A stretch of 64,000 nt of DNA from Candidula unifasciata (lineage: Eukaryota > Mollusca > Gastropoda > Stylommatophora > Geomitridae). The first letter of the stretch is position 1; each line of letters begins with the position of its first letter. This document shows, piece after piece, positions 59,701 through 64,000 of this stretch. The notes under the pieces were generated by a model, which saw nothing but the letters and a program-made list of their open reading frames with translations, was not told the origin of the DNA and made no database searches. The stretch is taken from positions 7,501 through 71,500 of the forward strand of contig CAJHNH020002811.1 of assembly GCA_905116865.2 (NCBI GenBank). The letters run 5' to 3'. The position numbers and the translations under genes are program-made.

Positions 59701-62700
59701 GAGTACAACAACTCACTGCTTACAACTTGTTCCAAAACTAACCTAGAGACTCTTGACAGAGTACAAAATAATGCCCTCCGATTAATCTGCGGAGCTATGC
59801 AGTCTACACCAACTGCTGCATGTGAAATCCATACAAATGTGGAACCCCTTGGGTTGCGGAGAGAAAAAGCCACTTTAGAAATTTATGAAAGATGCGTTAG
59901 GAAAAATCGTAACCATCCTAATAGACATCTTGTAGAAAACTGGGAATCCAAACAAAGAATAAAGCACAAATCGGTTTTACACTGTGTAAATGAAATTCAG
60001 GACAGATACCACCTCCCAGAAAGACGTCAAGGAATTCAGAATGTTGCAAAAAAACCTACCACCACATGCTCGCTTTAAAGCTCCAGAAGTCCAAACTAAA
60101 TTGGTAGGCGAGGAAACCAAACAGTCCGACCCAATCGCTCTTATGAACTCATCACTAAAGACCGTTGATTCTTACCCCCAAGAATGGATACATGTCTATA
60201 CTGATGGATCAGCATTTAAAGCTACCATTAAAGCAGGTTACGGAATCTACATAGGTTATCCCGATGGATCTGTTGAAGAGATTTTTGATGCATGCGGGGA
60301 ATTCTGTTCAAACTATGAAGCTGAAATAATTGCACTGGAAACAGCAGTATACCACCTAAAGACTGTAATGGATGTTTACCCCTCAAAGGTCCAAAATATT
60401 GTCATCTTTACAGATTCAATGTCTGCCCTTCAAGCTCTGGAGGGCAATGAACGCTGCAGAACTGACATAGCCAAGATAATCCTGGATGCCGATCATCTTA
60501 TTACCTCATACAACATCAGAATAGTGATGCAGTGGATTCCAGGTCATGACAGAGCTGACAGATTGGCAAAGAAAGGAGCAACACAAGAACAACCACCTAC
60601 AGCGACAACCCTCCAGACAGCAAAAACACTGATAAGAGCTATAAACAAAGAGACTTGGTTGAACAGATGGGCCATGGGAGACACTGGAAGAGAGGTTTAT
60701 AGACATATGTCTGGCCCTGATTCTAATGACAGCATTAACCATCTAACAAGAAGGGACCAGGCCACCATCTTCAGACTTAGAACGCAACATACTCCACTCA
60801 ATGGACACCTAAACAGAATACAGCCACAACACTCCCCAGAGTGCCAGCTATGTAACTACCCCTACGAAACTGTTGAACACCATCTCTTTGAGTGCCCAAA
60901 ACTCAGTGAGACAAGAAGAACGCTACTCCCTCCGAGACCAGACAAGTGGAACACCTTGTACGGAGGAAAAGAACAGCTTGTGAAAACATGCAAATTCCAC
61001 TACATGGCATTGGGCCAAAGGGCGAAAGCTCATGCGCCGCTGGATCGATAACAACAACAACAACAACAACAACAGTATAGGTTCTAACAGCACATTAACA
61101 CTTTTACTTACTTTTACAACAGTATAGGTTTTAACAGCACATTAACACTTTTACTTACTTTTACAACAGTGTAGGTTCTAACAGCACATTAACACTTTTA
61201 CTTACTTTTACAACAGTATAGGCTCTAACAGCACATTAACACTTTTTTCTAACTACAACTGACATCTTTTTTATTGCTACAATATTTACACTTCAAAGTA
61301 ATCTATAGAATTTAAAATGCTGTAACCCCTGTGTGGTTCCGGGGTGCCCATTGTGTGTGTGGGGGGGGGGGGATTAATAGACCCACTGCCTCCTTAACAA
61401 GCATGCTGTAGGAGTTGTCTATTTAGAAGATTCCTTCAAAGTATGAGTGCATCTGCCTGAGAGGCAAGGAACAAAAAGTCTCCATACAGTCAGGCCAAAT
61501 CTGTAAAATGGGTGCACATGCAAAACTCATGTCCTTGAACAAATCCAAAGTCTAAAAGAAATGAATGAACAACCAGGACTTTCCACACACACACACACAC
61601 ACAAAAAACACATGCTGTAATATACCAAATAGGGTGATAAAAATTACAAGAATCCAAAGAAAATATGCAGTTAATAAAGATTCCTACCGTGGCAAGTACT
61701 GTGAATGCTCCAGGATCAAGAACATAGATGGCTTTACTCTCAGTTCCTAAAATCAGGCAGCTGATAGCGTCCTCATCTGCCACAGACTTCTTCATTGTGT
61801 CCAGACAAGTAACCACAGTCTGGCAGACACCAATGCTCATCATTAATAACTTCATAGAGCATCTCAGTTGTAAGATCATTATTACTAAACTATCATACTT
61901 ATTCATCATTACTAATACCATTTTGCTATTACCTGGTGAGAGGATTTGTATACCATGTAAGAAATGCTAAGTATAACACAAAATATGACTAGAAAGCGCA
62001 ATGGGGGGATTAGAAAAGTTGCACACAAACACATCCAACCATTTCGACCAAAGCCTTTATCAACGGAGTACTAAATACAGCATAAACTGCGACTAGAAAA
62101 CTCAACAGGCAAGACAAGAGGGCTAATAAAAAAACCAAGGTCAACATAACATTAAGAAGTACATAATGAGGGGAAGAGTATGAATATGCAGGCTATAATA
62201 CAATATGAAATAAATAAAAAGGTGATGTGAAAAGAGGGGACAAAAAATGAATAAGTTCATTAAATGAACAAATACATTATTTAAATTAAATTAAGCTGTA
62301 TTTTATATAAAAAAACCAAGGTCAACATGACATTGAGAATTACGTAATAAGCGGAAGAGTATGAATATGCAGGCTATAATACAATATAAAATAAATAAGA
62401 AGGCGATGTGAAAAGAGGGGAGACAAAATGAATAACTTCAATAAATGAACAAATAAATTATTTAAATTAAATTAAGCTGTATTTTATGTAAAAAAACCAA
62501 GGTCAACATGACATTGAGAATTACGTAATAAGGGGAAGAGTATGAATATGCAGGCTATAATACAATATAAAATAAATAAGAAGGCGATGTGAAAAGAGGG
62601 GAGACAAAATGAATAACTTCAATAAATGAACAAATAAATTATTTAAATTAAATTAAGCTGTATTTTATATAAAAAAACCAAGGTCAACATGACATTGAGA

Positions 62701-64000
62701 ATTACGTAATAAGGGGAAGAGTATGAATATGCAGGCTATAATACAATATAAAATAATTAAGAAGGCGATGTGAAAAGAGGGGACACAAAATGAATAACTT
62801 CAATAAATGAACAAATAAATTAATTAAATTAAATTAAGCTGTATTGAATATTGATCTCACCAGGACTAAAAATCCCAAAACTGTGGATGAAATAATTTTC
62901 TAATGAGTAGCTGCTGGTTTGATCACCAGAGCAGGATTTAATAGCAGTGACTGAGGTATCGTTTTCACCTTGGCGGTCAGAACTGTTAAAATGCAGCCTT
63001 ACTGCAAATGTCAGCAAGATGTTCACGGAAGTGATCGGCTAGCTTCCTGCCAGTTTTCCTAATATATTCCTTTTTACATCTTTTGCAGACAATGGCACAA
63101 ATTAAGTTACGCGATTCACAAGTGAATGCTTCTCTAATGTAAAATAAACTCTTCAGGAAGCAAACTGAAGGGGTTTGGATCACAAATGGTTTTACATCTT
63201 GTACAGGAGCATTTGGAAGTACCAACAGTAACTGTTTTCTGGAACAGAGGCAGTCTGCTTCTGACAAGCCAGCACTGTACACTCAACACTGCATAAATAC
63301 ACACCATTCAGAACATAATCAAAAATGTAATCTGCTATTTTTAGTGCAGTTCATAACACAACATTACAAAATATTTCACATGAAATCTACGGCTGACAGT
63401 GTCGTATCAAGCACTCGGCTTAGTAGCTGGACGATGGAACCTTAGGACTCCTGGCAGATAAATAATTTGCATCGGCAAACCCTGGCTAGAAATAGAAGAA
63501 CTTTTCAAAGTGTCAGCAGTAAGCCAGATATCTACCGTACTGGACCAGAAGTCACTGTTGCATATATATCTTTTTTCTTCGCATTCACCGGCTCTAAACT
63601 TCATCATGAAATTATGGTTTATTTCATTCACTTCTGGACCTGTTCCCTAACTTGAGTTTTGCATATAAATTCATTTTACAAATCTGGCTTATTTATATGC
63701 AGACTGTAAGTTCCTCACCTCTCAGGCAGAGGCACTCTGTCTCCTAAAGAAAATACTCCTTAACAATAAACTTTTACAACATGCTTGCTAGGTGGCAGTG
63801 TGTCTATTCCCCCCCCCCCTCCCCTCAAGAATGGGGCCCCAGAACCCACATGGGGAAAATATATATCATACGTAACACTGTTACAATCCTACCTGTTTTT
63901 TTAAGGGTGTGTTCTTGTGTAAGTTGACAAAATTCTCTATCTGGTTGTTGTCCAGCTGCAGAAGTTGTAATGATCTCACAGTCAAAGGGGTGCTTTCTTG
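41628..64000 (-). CDS. BBS1: BBS1, BBSome subunit (partial, 10 exons visible)
   Basis: BBS1 is a subunit of the BBSome, the coat-like complex that moves membrane proteins into and out of cilia. Its beta-propeller binds the GTPase ARL6/BBS3. Ten exons on the minus strand, all with GT..AG boundaries in compatible phases, join to 434 codons: 63893-64000 (cut by the edge), 61688-61819, 54250-54356, 53753-53876, 51162-51390, 50371-50529, 47725-47858, 46580-46714, 44450-44536 and 41628-41714 with stop. The order of recognisable segments agrees with animal BBS1: [115 protein letters not shown]. Human BBS1 is 593 residues, so about 160 N-terminal residues lie beyond the right edge. No exon has a stop or frameshift, so the gene looks functional. 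Introns total about 21 kb and are full of arrays. Confidence 0.93.
42415..42610 (+). repeat. Purine-rich (GAA/GGA) tract
   Basis: A-, G-rich low-complexity sequence that encodes a Lys/Glu-rich reading frame on plus and Ser/Phe/Pro-rich frames on minus. It lies in a BBS1 intron and is simple sequence, not an exon. Confidence 0.7.
42750..42962 (-). pseudogene. Family F, 3' side of array
   Basis: CTTCGGCAGCCAGAGAAAAA is the family F end (compare CAGCAGCCAGCGAAG at 28310). On the minus strand, [12 protein letters not shown] corresponds to VVRALWEQ of the 28240 copy. Together with 44265-44330 it brackets the 28-bp array. Confidence 0.6.
42955..44268. repeat. 28-bp minisatellite, about 47 copies, from family F
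   Basis: TATTGACCACATTCAGCTTG followed by TCATGGAG repeats every 28 bp; the main variant is T/C at the second base of the unit (TATTG or CATTG). CATTG copies dominate the right half, TATTG the left. Read on the minus strand the unit is HDKLNVVN, part of family F. It lies in the last BBS1 intron. Confidence 0.97.
44265..44330 (-). pseudogene. Family F, 5' side of array
   Basis: The minus strand reads [20 protein letters not shown] as it enters the array, matching LAGSAPVGDELIHDKADVVR at 28240. The preceding NE is also visible, one frame away. Confidence 0.65.
44450..44536 (-). CDS. BBS1: BBS1 exon encoding [12 protein letters not shown]
   Basis: Acceptor TTGCAG and donor GTAACT flank an 87-nt phase-0 exon of 29 codons: [20 protein letters not shown] then NNGVSDSVK. 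The VP-x-LVPGL motif is a strong BBS1 C-terminal signature. Confidence 0.93.
44875..46312. repeat. 25-bp minisatellite, about 57 copies, higher-order
   Basis: TTTCAGCAAAGCCCAACACA then TCTGA repeats every 25 bp. Marked variants (CAAAACATCTGACTTTAG, CATCTTATTTC, TTTAGTAAAGCCC) recur in the same order at offsets of 650, 600 and 575 bp. This shows that about 24 units were duplicated as a block and then lost a few units. It fills a BBS1 intron. Confidence 0.96.
46580..46714 (-). CDS. BBS1: BBS1 exon (GAE-like domain part)
   Basis: Acceptor CCCTAG, donor GTGCGT; 135 nt, phase 0, 45 codons beginning [20 protein letters not shown] and ending RKKLIQ. LQNTS within an alternating hydrophobic pattern fits the gamma-adaptin-ear-like beta sandwich near the C-terminus. 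Confidence 0.93.
46740..47380. repeat. Degenerate AT-rich tandem repeat
   Basis: AACATATAAACTACAACACA then CAGAGT or CAGTGT recurs about every 35 bp, roughly 18 irregular copies with many indels. It is an older array than its neighbours. It lies in a BBS1 intron. Confidence 0.85.
47396..47695 (+). pseudogene. Family F, well-kept 3' half
   Basis: [40 protein letters not shown], then [20 protein letters not shown] and a Cys pair (WTCPECNDD). The frame is open for 113 codons and ends in an (ACTA)n tail at 47680-47705, antisense to BBS1. The tail suggests it was copied by target-primed reverse transcription. Confidence 0.6.
47725..47858 (-). CDS. BBS1: BBS1 exon (helical region)
   Basis: Acceptor TAACAG, donor GTAAGT; 134 nt. 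It encodes [40 protein letters not shown] and LNAF. The first codon is completed by the G ending the 50371-50529 exon. Confidence 0.93.
48000..48215 (-). mobile_element. RTE-like LINE 3' fragment
   Basis: CAACAGGTCCTTCACAAAAT, GTGCTTTCATAGCCAATACA and CCACCTTTGCAGCGGTCTCC match the 40545 fragment and the end of the 18.5-kb copy, inverted. Confidence 0.6.
48345..48540 (+). mobile_element. SINE B copy, diverged
   Basis: CGGGTTGATCCAGAACATGT, AACACAATATTAACCATAGA and TGCTGACTGGTCTACAAAAA follow the family order. Confidence 0.5.
48583..48814. mobile_element. Non-autonomous hAT-like element
   Basis: The ends CAGAGGTTCCCAGTTAGATA and (reversed) CAGTGAGTCCCAATTAGTGG are imperfect terminal inverted repeats of the CAG..GGTTCCCA type used by hAT/Charlie elements. 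About 232 bp, no coding capacity. It directly abuts the SPIN-like element. Confidence 0.5.
48823..49008. mobile_element. SPIN-like non-autonomous hAT element
   Basis: CAGTGGCTCTCAACCTTCCT, ATACTGCGACCCTTTATTAC, CCTCATGTTGTGGTGACCC, ATATGTGTTTTCCGATGATC, AAAAGGCCGTTCGACCC and AGGTTGAGAACGGCTTG follow SPIN block order closely. The flanks CTCTAGAC and (G)TCTAGAG share the 6-bp core TCTAGA, which fits a decayed 8-bp hAT target duplication. It lies in a BBS1 intron. Confidence 0.8.
49021..49215 (-). mobile_element. SINE A copy, old
   Basis: GGCTGTTTGTGGTTTCACTA, TTGATACCATTTTTGAAATC and GATGGAACTGAACCAGGTAT follow the inverted SINE A order with many substitutions. Confidence 0.55.
49216..50044. 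other. BBS1 intron sequence, nothing recognised
   Basis: AT-rich. Two short plus-strand ORFs (49258-49476, 49511-49840) show no domain or splice support. Confidence 0.4.
50045..50235 (+). mobile_element. SINE B fragment, diverged
   Basis: GGTTGGCACATTATTTTGTG and the tail GGCCCTATATGCCTAAAATG then AATAGGCG match the SINE B end (compare 10865). Confidence 0.5.
50371..50529 (-). CDS. BBS1: BBS1 exon encoding [14 protein letters not shown]
   Basis: Acceptor TTACAG, donor GTATGT; 159 nt. Encodes [40 protein letters not shown] and [12 protein letters not shown]. Lys-rich linker after the propeller, typical of BBS1. Confidence 0.94.
50600..51125. repeat. Degenerate 21-22-bp repeat filling a BBS1 intron
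   Basis: GGTGATGACCTATGATCTCT then AG recurs roughly every 21-22 bp, over 20 irregular copies. The 632-bp intron (50530-51161) is almost entirely this repeat. Confidence 0.88.
51162..51390 (-). CDS. BBS1: BBS1 exon (propeller blades)
   Basis: Acceptor CGTCAG, donor GTAAGT; 229 nt. Encodes [40 protein letters not shown], then [20 protein letters not shown] is a BBS1 hallmark. Confidence 0.95.
51391..53335. other. BBS1 intron sequence, nothing recognised
   Basis: About 1.9 kb of AT-rich intron with no array or named element; a (CA)n stretch at 53020-53060. Confidence 0.45.
53340..53800 (-). repeat. BBS1: Tandem copies of a BBS1 exon end and its donor
   Basis: The phrase AGCAATGTAAAGTGTCATCC and its variants occur near 53352, 53508, 53574, 53641, 53698 and 53766, spaced mostly 57-68 bp. 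The last is the true exon end (53753-53876). Upstream copies carry the same coding bases (DDTLHCY on minus) and degenerate versions of the CCAAG/GTATGT donor, plus about 25 bp of intron. Confidence 0.8.
53753..53876 (-). CDS. BBS1: BBS1 exon encoding [12 protein letters not shown]
   Basis: Acceptor TTCCTAG, donor GTATGT; 124 nt, one base completing an Arg codon and then 41 codons: [41 protein letters not shown]. Its 3' end is the source of the adjacent tandem copies. Confidence 0.93.
53938..54030 (+). mobile_element. Family C, 3' end only
   Basis: GTCCAGAAGTGGATGAACAA then CCATAACTTTCTGCCAGAGT and the tail GGTGAATGCAAAGAAGAAGA. Only the last about 90 bp are present, as in LINE-mobilised 5'-truncated copies. 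Confidence 0.6.
54250..54356 (-). CDS. BBS1: BBS1 exon encoding [12 protein letters not shown]
   Basis: Acceptor TCAACAG, donor GTGAAA (weak). 107 nt: [36 protein letters not shown] (last codon split). The preceding intron, 7.3 kb, holds the LINE. Confidence 0.93.
54495..54720 (+). mobile_element. SINE B copy, diverged
   Basis: CAATGGTCTATACAAATAAG and CACCATATGTCCAAAGAACC follow the SINE B tail order, then an A-run and CCCTTACTTTTACTTACTTT. That last phrase is also the start of the 47-bp array. Confidence 0.55.
54690..56466. repeat. 47-bp minisatellite, left part, about 38 copies
   Basis: ACTTTTACTTACTTTTACAA then CAGTATAGGTTCTAACAGCA repeats every 47 bp. Variants TTATAC/TTTTAC and AGTTTAGATTC/AGTATAGGTTC are clustered, so blocks of units were copied together. 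The array is interrupted by the LINE and resumes at 61071. Confidence 0.97.
56467..57327 (+). other. LINE leader, no complete ORF1
   Basis: G- and C-rich compared with the flanks. Two small frames occur: 56633-56857 (74 codons) and 57117-57371 (84 codons, basic, overlapping the next frame by 44 bp). Neither has a CCHC knuckle or RNA-binding fold I can see. The phrase CTAGCTGCTGCCCGGGGAGG looks like conserved leader sequence. Confidence 0.5.
57328..60078 (+). CDS. LINE endonuclease-reverse transcriptase frame
   Basis: 916 codons. The APE endonuclease (about residues 1-230) keeps its catalytic set: [49 protein letters not shown]. The RT follows with [39 protein letters not shown], motif [10 protein letters not shown] (D about 573), GLPQGSSLS, and motif [10 protein letters not shown] (about 657-664). 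Then [16 protein letters not shown] and the thumb-like [16 protein letters not shown]. It runs into a 7-A run (60048-60054) and stops soon after, before RNase H. Start chosen as the first ATG, directly before the [12 protein letters not shown] endonuclease motif. The enzyme would nick DNA and copy LINE RNA at the target. Confidence 0.9.
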   Translation: MLNILQLNICGIRNKKLELAKLLNNHRVHVAALQETLHKDSDLHLTGYTSYACKCNDCRGIVTYIRNDIQGDVTMLSTSHPTDVQKITIWHNGSKYTIYNVYSPPQTTCNIPELYKTQYHKTLLVGDFNGHSPRWGYPDYNSTGKYIEDTCETTNLLVLQDTESTPTLLHRAHLSLSRPDLTICSSDLADASYPQVLDDIGSDHKPILTTVSTTPKLRFKQRTRWNFRKANWKLFQETSDCLLGRIDNSCVETFCEDITQAILNAASKAIPRGSRKAYKPFWNQEIQNTISERNKARIFLETARSTETKIQYNKACARVKLVVNKAKRDKWTETCSNLDLRQNGNKAWTLVKNLSGESRRVNPKPVTDGSKTITEDKKKAEHFNHYFASVNRAGKLSELDRTQLSQLKKQERAPTASDSLFENEFSMDELEQALKKLKPRKSPGPDKIHNEMLLHLGRSGREVVLRLINKTWRSSKLPRAWRNAYIVPILKTKKPPDDPKSYRPISLTSCLGKVAERMINRRLYWFLESSGVLCHEQAGFRTNSCTEDQLFRLTQRIHDGFQNKKHTVAVFVDLQQAYDRVWRKGLLMKMMSIGIHGRLYNWVKYFLIDRTIQTKMHNAISSKEVLEEGLPQGSSLSCTLFLIFINDLPEQIKAEKALYADDLAIWQSHENVESGAQRLNGDLRRLHDYCQRWKLKINCAKTVYTIFTKSHQVARKNINLRLDKHQVMKEEHPTYLGVTLDPQLSLKNHIENIRNKALRRLQLLKRLAGTSWGSDKETLRGLYLGYVRSVIEYNNSLLTTCSKTNLETLDRVQNNALRLICGAMQSTPTAACEIHTNVEPLGLRREKATLEIYERCVRKNRNHPNRHLVENWESKQRIKHKSVLHCVNEIQDRYHLPERRQGIQNVAKKPTTTCSL
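59990..61051 (+). pseudogene. LINE RNase H and Cys-knuckle frame, out of frame
   Basis: The real homology begins after the A-run, so the listed ATG is only formal. RNase H motifs: [29 protein letters not shown] and [16 protein letters not shown]. Between GH and DRAD about seven residues (the usual CGI-x-GN part) are missing in frame. A C-x2-C-x7-H-x4-C knuckle follows ([19 protein letters not shown]). It lies one base out of frame from the RT, so the copy is probably inactive for RNase H unless the frame is bypassed. Confidence 0.85.
61071..61250. repeat. 47-bp minisatellite, right part, about 3.7 copies
   Basis: CAGTATAGGTTCTAACAGCA continues the array broken at 56466, same phase and variants. 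It ends in TTTTTTCTAACTACAACTGA. Confidence 0.96.
61335..61590 (+). mobile_element. Family C repeat with G-run
   Basis: A GTGTG stretch followed by 13 Gs (61361-61373), then AATAGACCCACTGCCTCCTT, AACAAGCATGCTGTAGGAGT, GTGCATCTGCCTGAGAGGCA and CCAGGACTTTCC; it ends at (CA)n. Confidence 0.7.
61688..61819 (-). CDS. BBS1: BBS1 exon encoding [18 protein letters not shown]
   Basis: Acceptor TGCCAG, donor GTAGGA; 132 nt, phase 0, 44 codons: [49 protein letters not shown]-x-SCL-x-LGTE is a strong BBS1 propeller signature. Confidence 0.95.
62130..62846. repeat. 181-bp tandem repeat, 4 copies
   Basis: CCAAGGTCAACATGACATTG recurs at 62135, 62316, 62497 and 62678, exactly 181 bp apart. Each unit ends AAATTAAATTAAGCTGTATT. 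Copies 2-4 are closer to each other than to copy 1. It lies in a BBS1 intron directly beside the Penelope remnant. Confidence 0.95.
62850..63285 (-). pseudogene. Penelope-like GIY-YIG remnant
   Basis: On the minus strand, [20 protein letters not shown] then [15 protein letters not shown] is a GIY-YIG core (C-x2-C, YI-x-x-TGR, R.EHL). The glycine of the usual YIGxTGR is Arg here. A frameshift near 63000 leads to [20 protein letters not shown]. It is a different subfamily from the 26-kb copy, which has CECQVTYIGRTERQ. Confidence 0.7.
63385..63425. repeat. Family H short repeat
   Basis: GGCTGACAGTGTCGTATCAA and GCACTCGGCTTAGTAGCTGG match GCTCACAGTGTCACACCATG and CACTCAACTCAGAAGCTGGG at 1791, and GCTCACAGTGTCGCATCATG at 24320. 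Origin unknown. Confidence 0.5.
63505..63860 (-). mobile_element. Family C repeat, longest copy
   Basis: Inverted: the C-run (63811-63820 and following) is its G-run. Read on minus: GGGTTCTGGGGCCCCATTCT, G-run, AATAGACACACTGCCACCTA, GAGTGCCTCTGCCTGAGAGG, GCCGGTGAATGCGAAGAAAA. It shows the fullest 5' end of the family. Confidence 0.7.
63893..64000 (-). CDS. BBS1: BBS1 exon, cut by window edge
   Basis: Donor GTAGGA at 63892-63887. Encodes [35 protein letters not shown], in frame with the 61688-61819 exon. The exon continues past 64000. Confidence 0.92.

Larger units (their letters stand above)
56467..61075 (+). mobile_element. I-type LINE, nearly full length, inside the 47-bp array
   Basis: About 4.6 kb lie between two halves of one minisatellite. 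In order: an 860-bp leader without a long frame, an endonuclease-RT frame (57328-60078), an RNase H frame (59990-61051), and a (CAA)n tail that starts inside the stop codon (GATCGATAACAACAAC). APE-type endonuclease, RT and then RNase H is the I superclade order. ACAACAG occurs on both sides, so a short target duplication is possible but cannot be told apart from the CAA tail. It is antisense to BBS1. No ORF1 with CCHC knuckles is visible. Confidence 0.88.

Noticed and set aside
60048..60054. Programmed ribosomal frameshift between RT and RNase H of the LINE
   Set aside because: A simple A-run length change explains it, and the RNase H also carries a deletion. There is no slippery heptamer plus structure that I can support.
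61565..61921. ORF covering BBS1 exon 61688-61819 extended on both sides
   Set aside because: Only 61688-61819 is coding by splice sites and similarity; the rest is intron that happens to stay open.

Overview
The window is animal nuclear DNA. One conserved intron-containing gene sits in a dense background of tandem repeats and decayed mobile elements, and nothing looks prokaryotic. The mix of elements suggests a mollusc, most likely a heterobranch gastropod: RTE- and I-type LINEs, Penelope-like elements, several tRNA-derived SINE families and SPIN-like hAT elements. The taxon is inferred from element flavour and not proven.

The one gene I can name is BBS1, a BBSome subunit, on the minus strand from 41628 to beyond the right edge. 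I resolved ten coding exons with canonical splice sites. They total 1302 nt, or 434 codons, running from the middle of the beta-propeller to the stop codon; the first part of the protein lies outside the window. Seven of its nine visible introns hold tandem-repeat arrays. The longest intron also holds a nearly full-length I-type LINE (56467-61075) in antisense, which landed inside a 47-bp minisatellite.

Left part (1-41 kb): I find no recognisable host gene. There are nested LINE fragments (2.7-7.8, 9.2-10.0, 14.9-15.4, 18.0-18.6 and 21.8-23.3 kb), a broken Penelope-like element with a GIY-YIG endonuclease (26.3-28.1 kb), about thirty SINE-like copies in four families, a repeated RNase H-type fragment ('family F', six copies), and many arrays. 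One unrecognised open exon (32810-33634, plus) may belong to a host gene.

The main pattern is that minisatellites here repeatedly arose inside mobile elements. The 106-bp array at 2.9-5.8 kb is an amplified piece of an RTE reverse transcriptase. The 28-bp array at 43.0-44.3 kb is an amplified piece of family F. The 44-bp array follows a Penelope element, the 65-bp triplication lies in a LINE tail, and the 47-bp array starts in a SINE tail. Another array, at 53.3-53.8 kb, is an amplified end of a BBS1 exon together with its splice donor. Two SPIN-like hAT copies point to horizontally transferred transposons. All identifications come from reading the sequence and from family knowledge; no database search was run.
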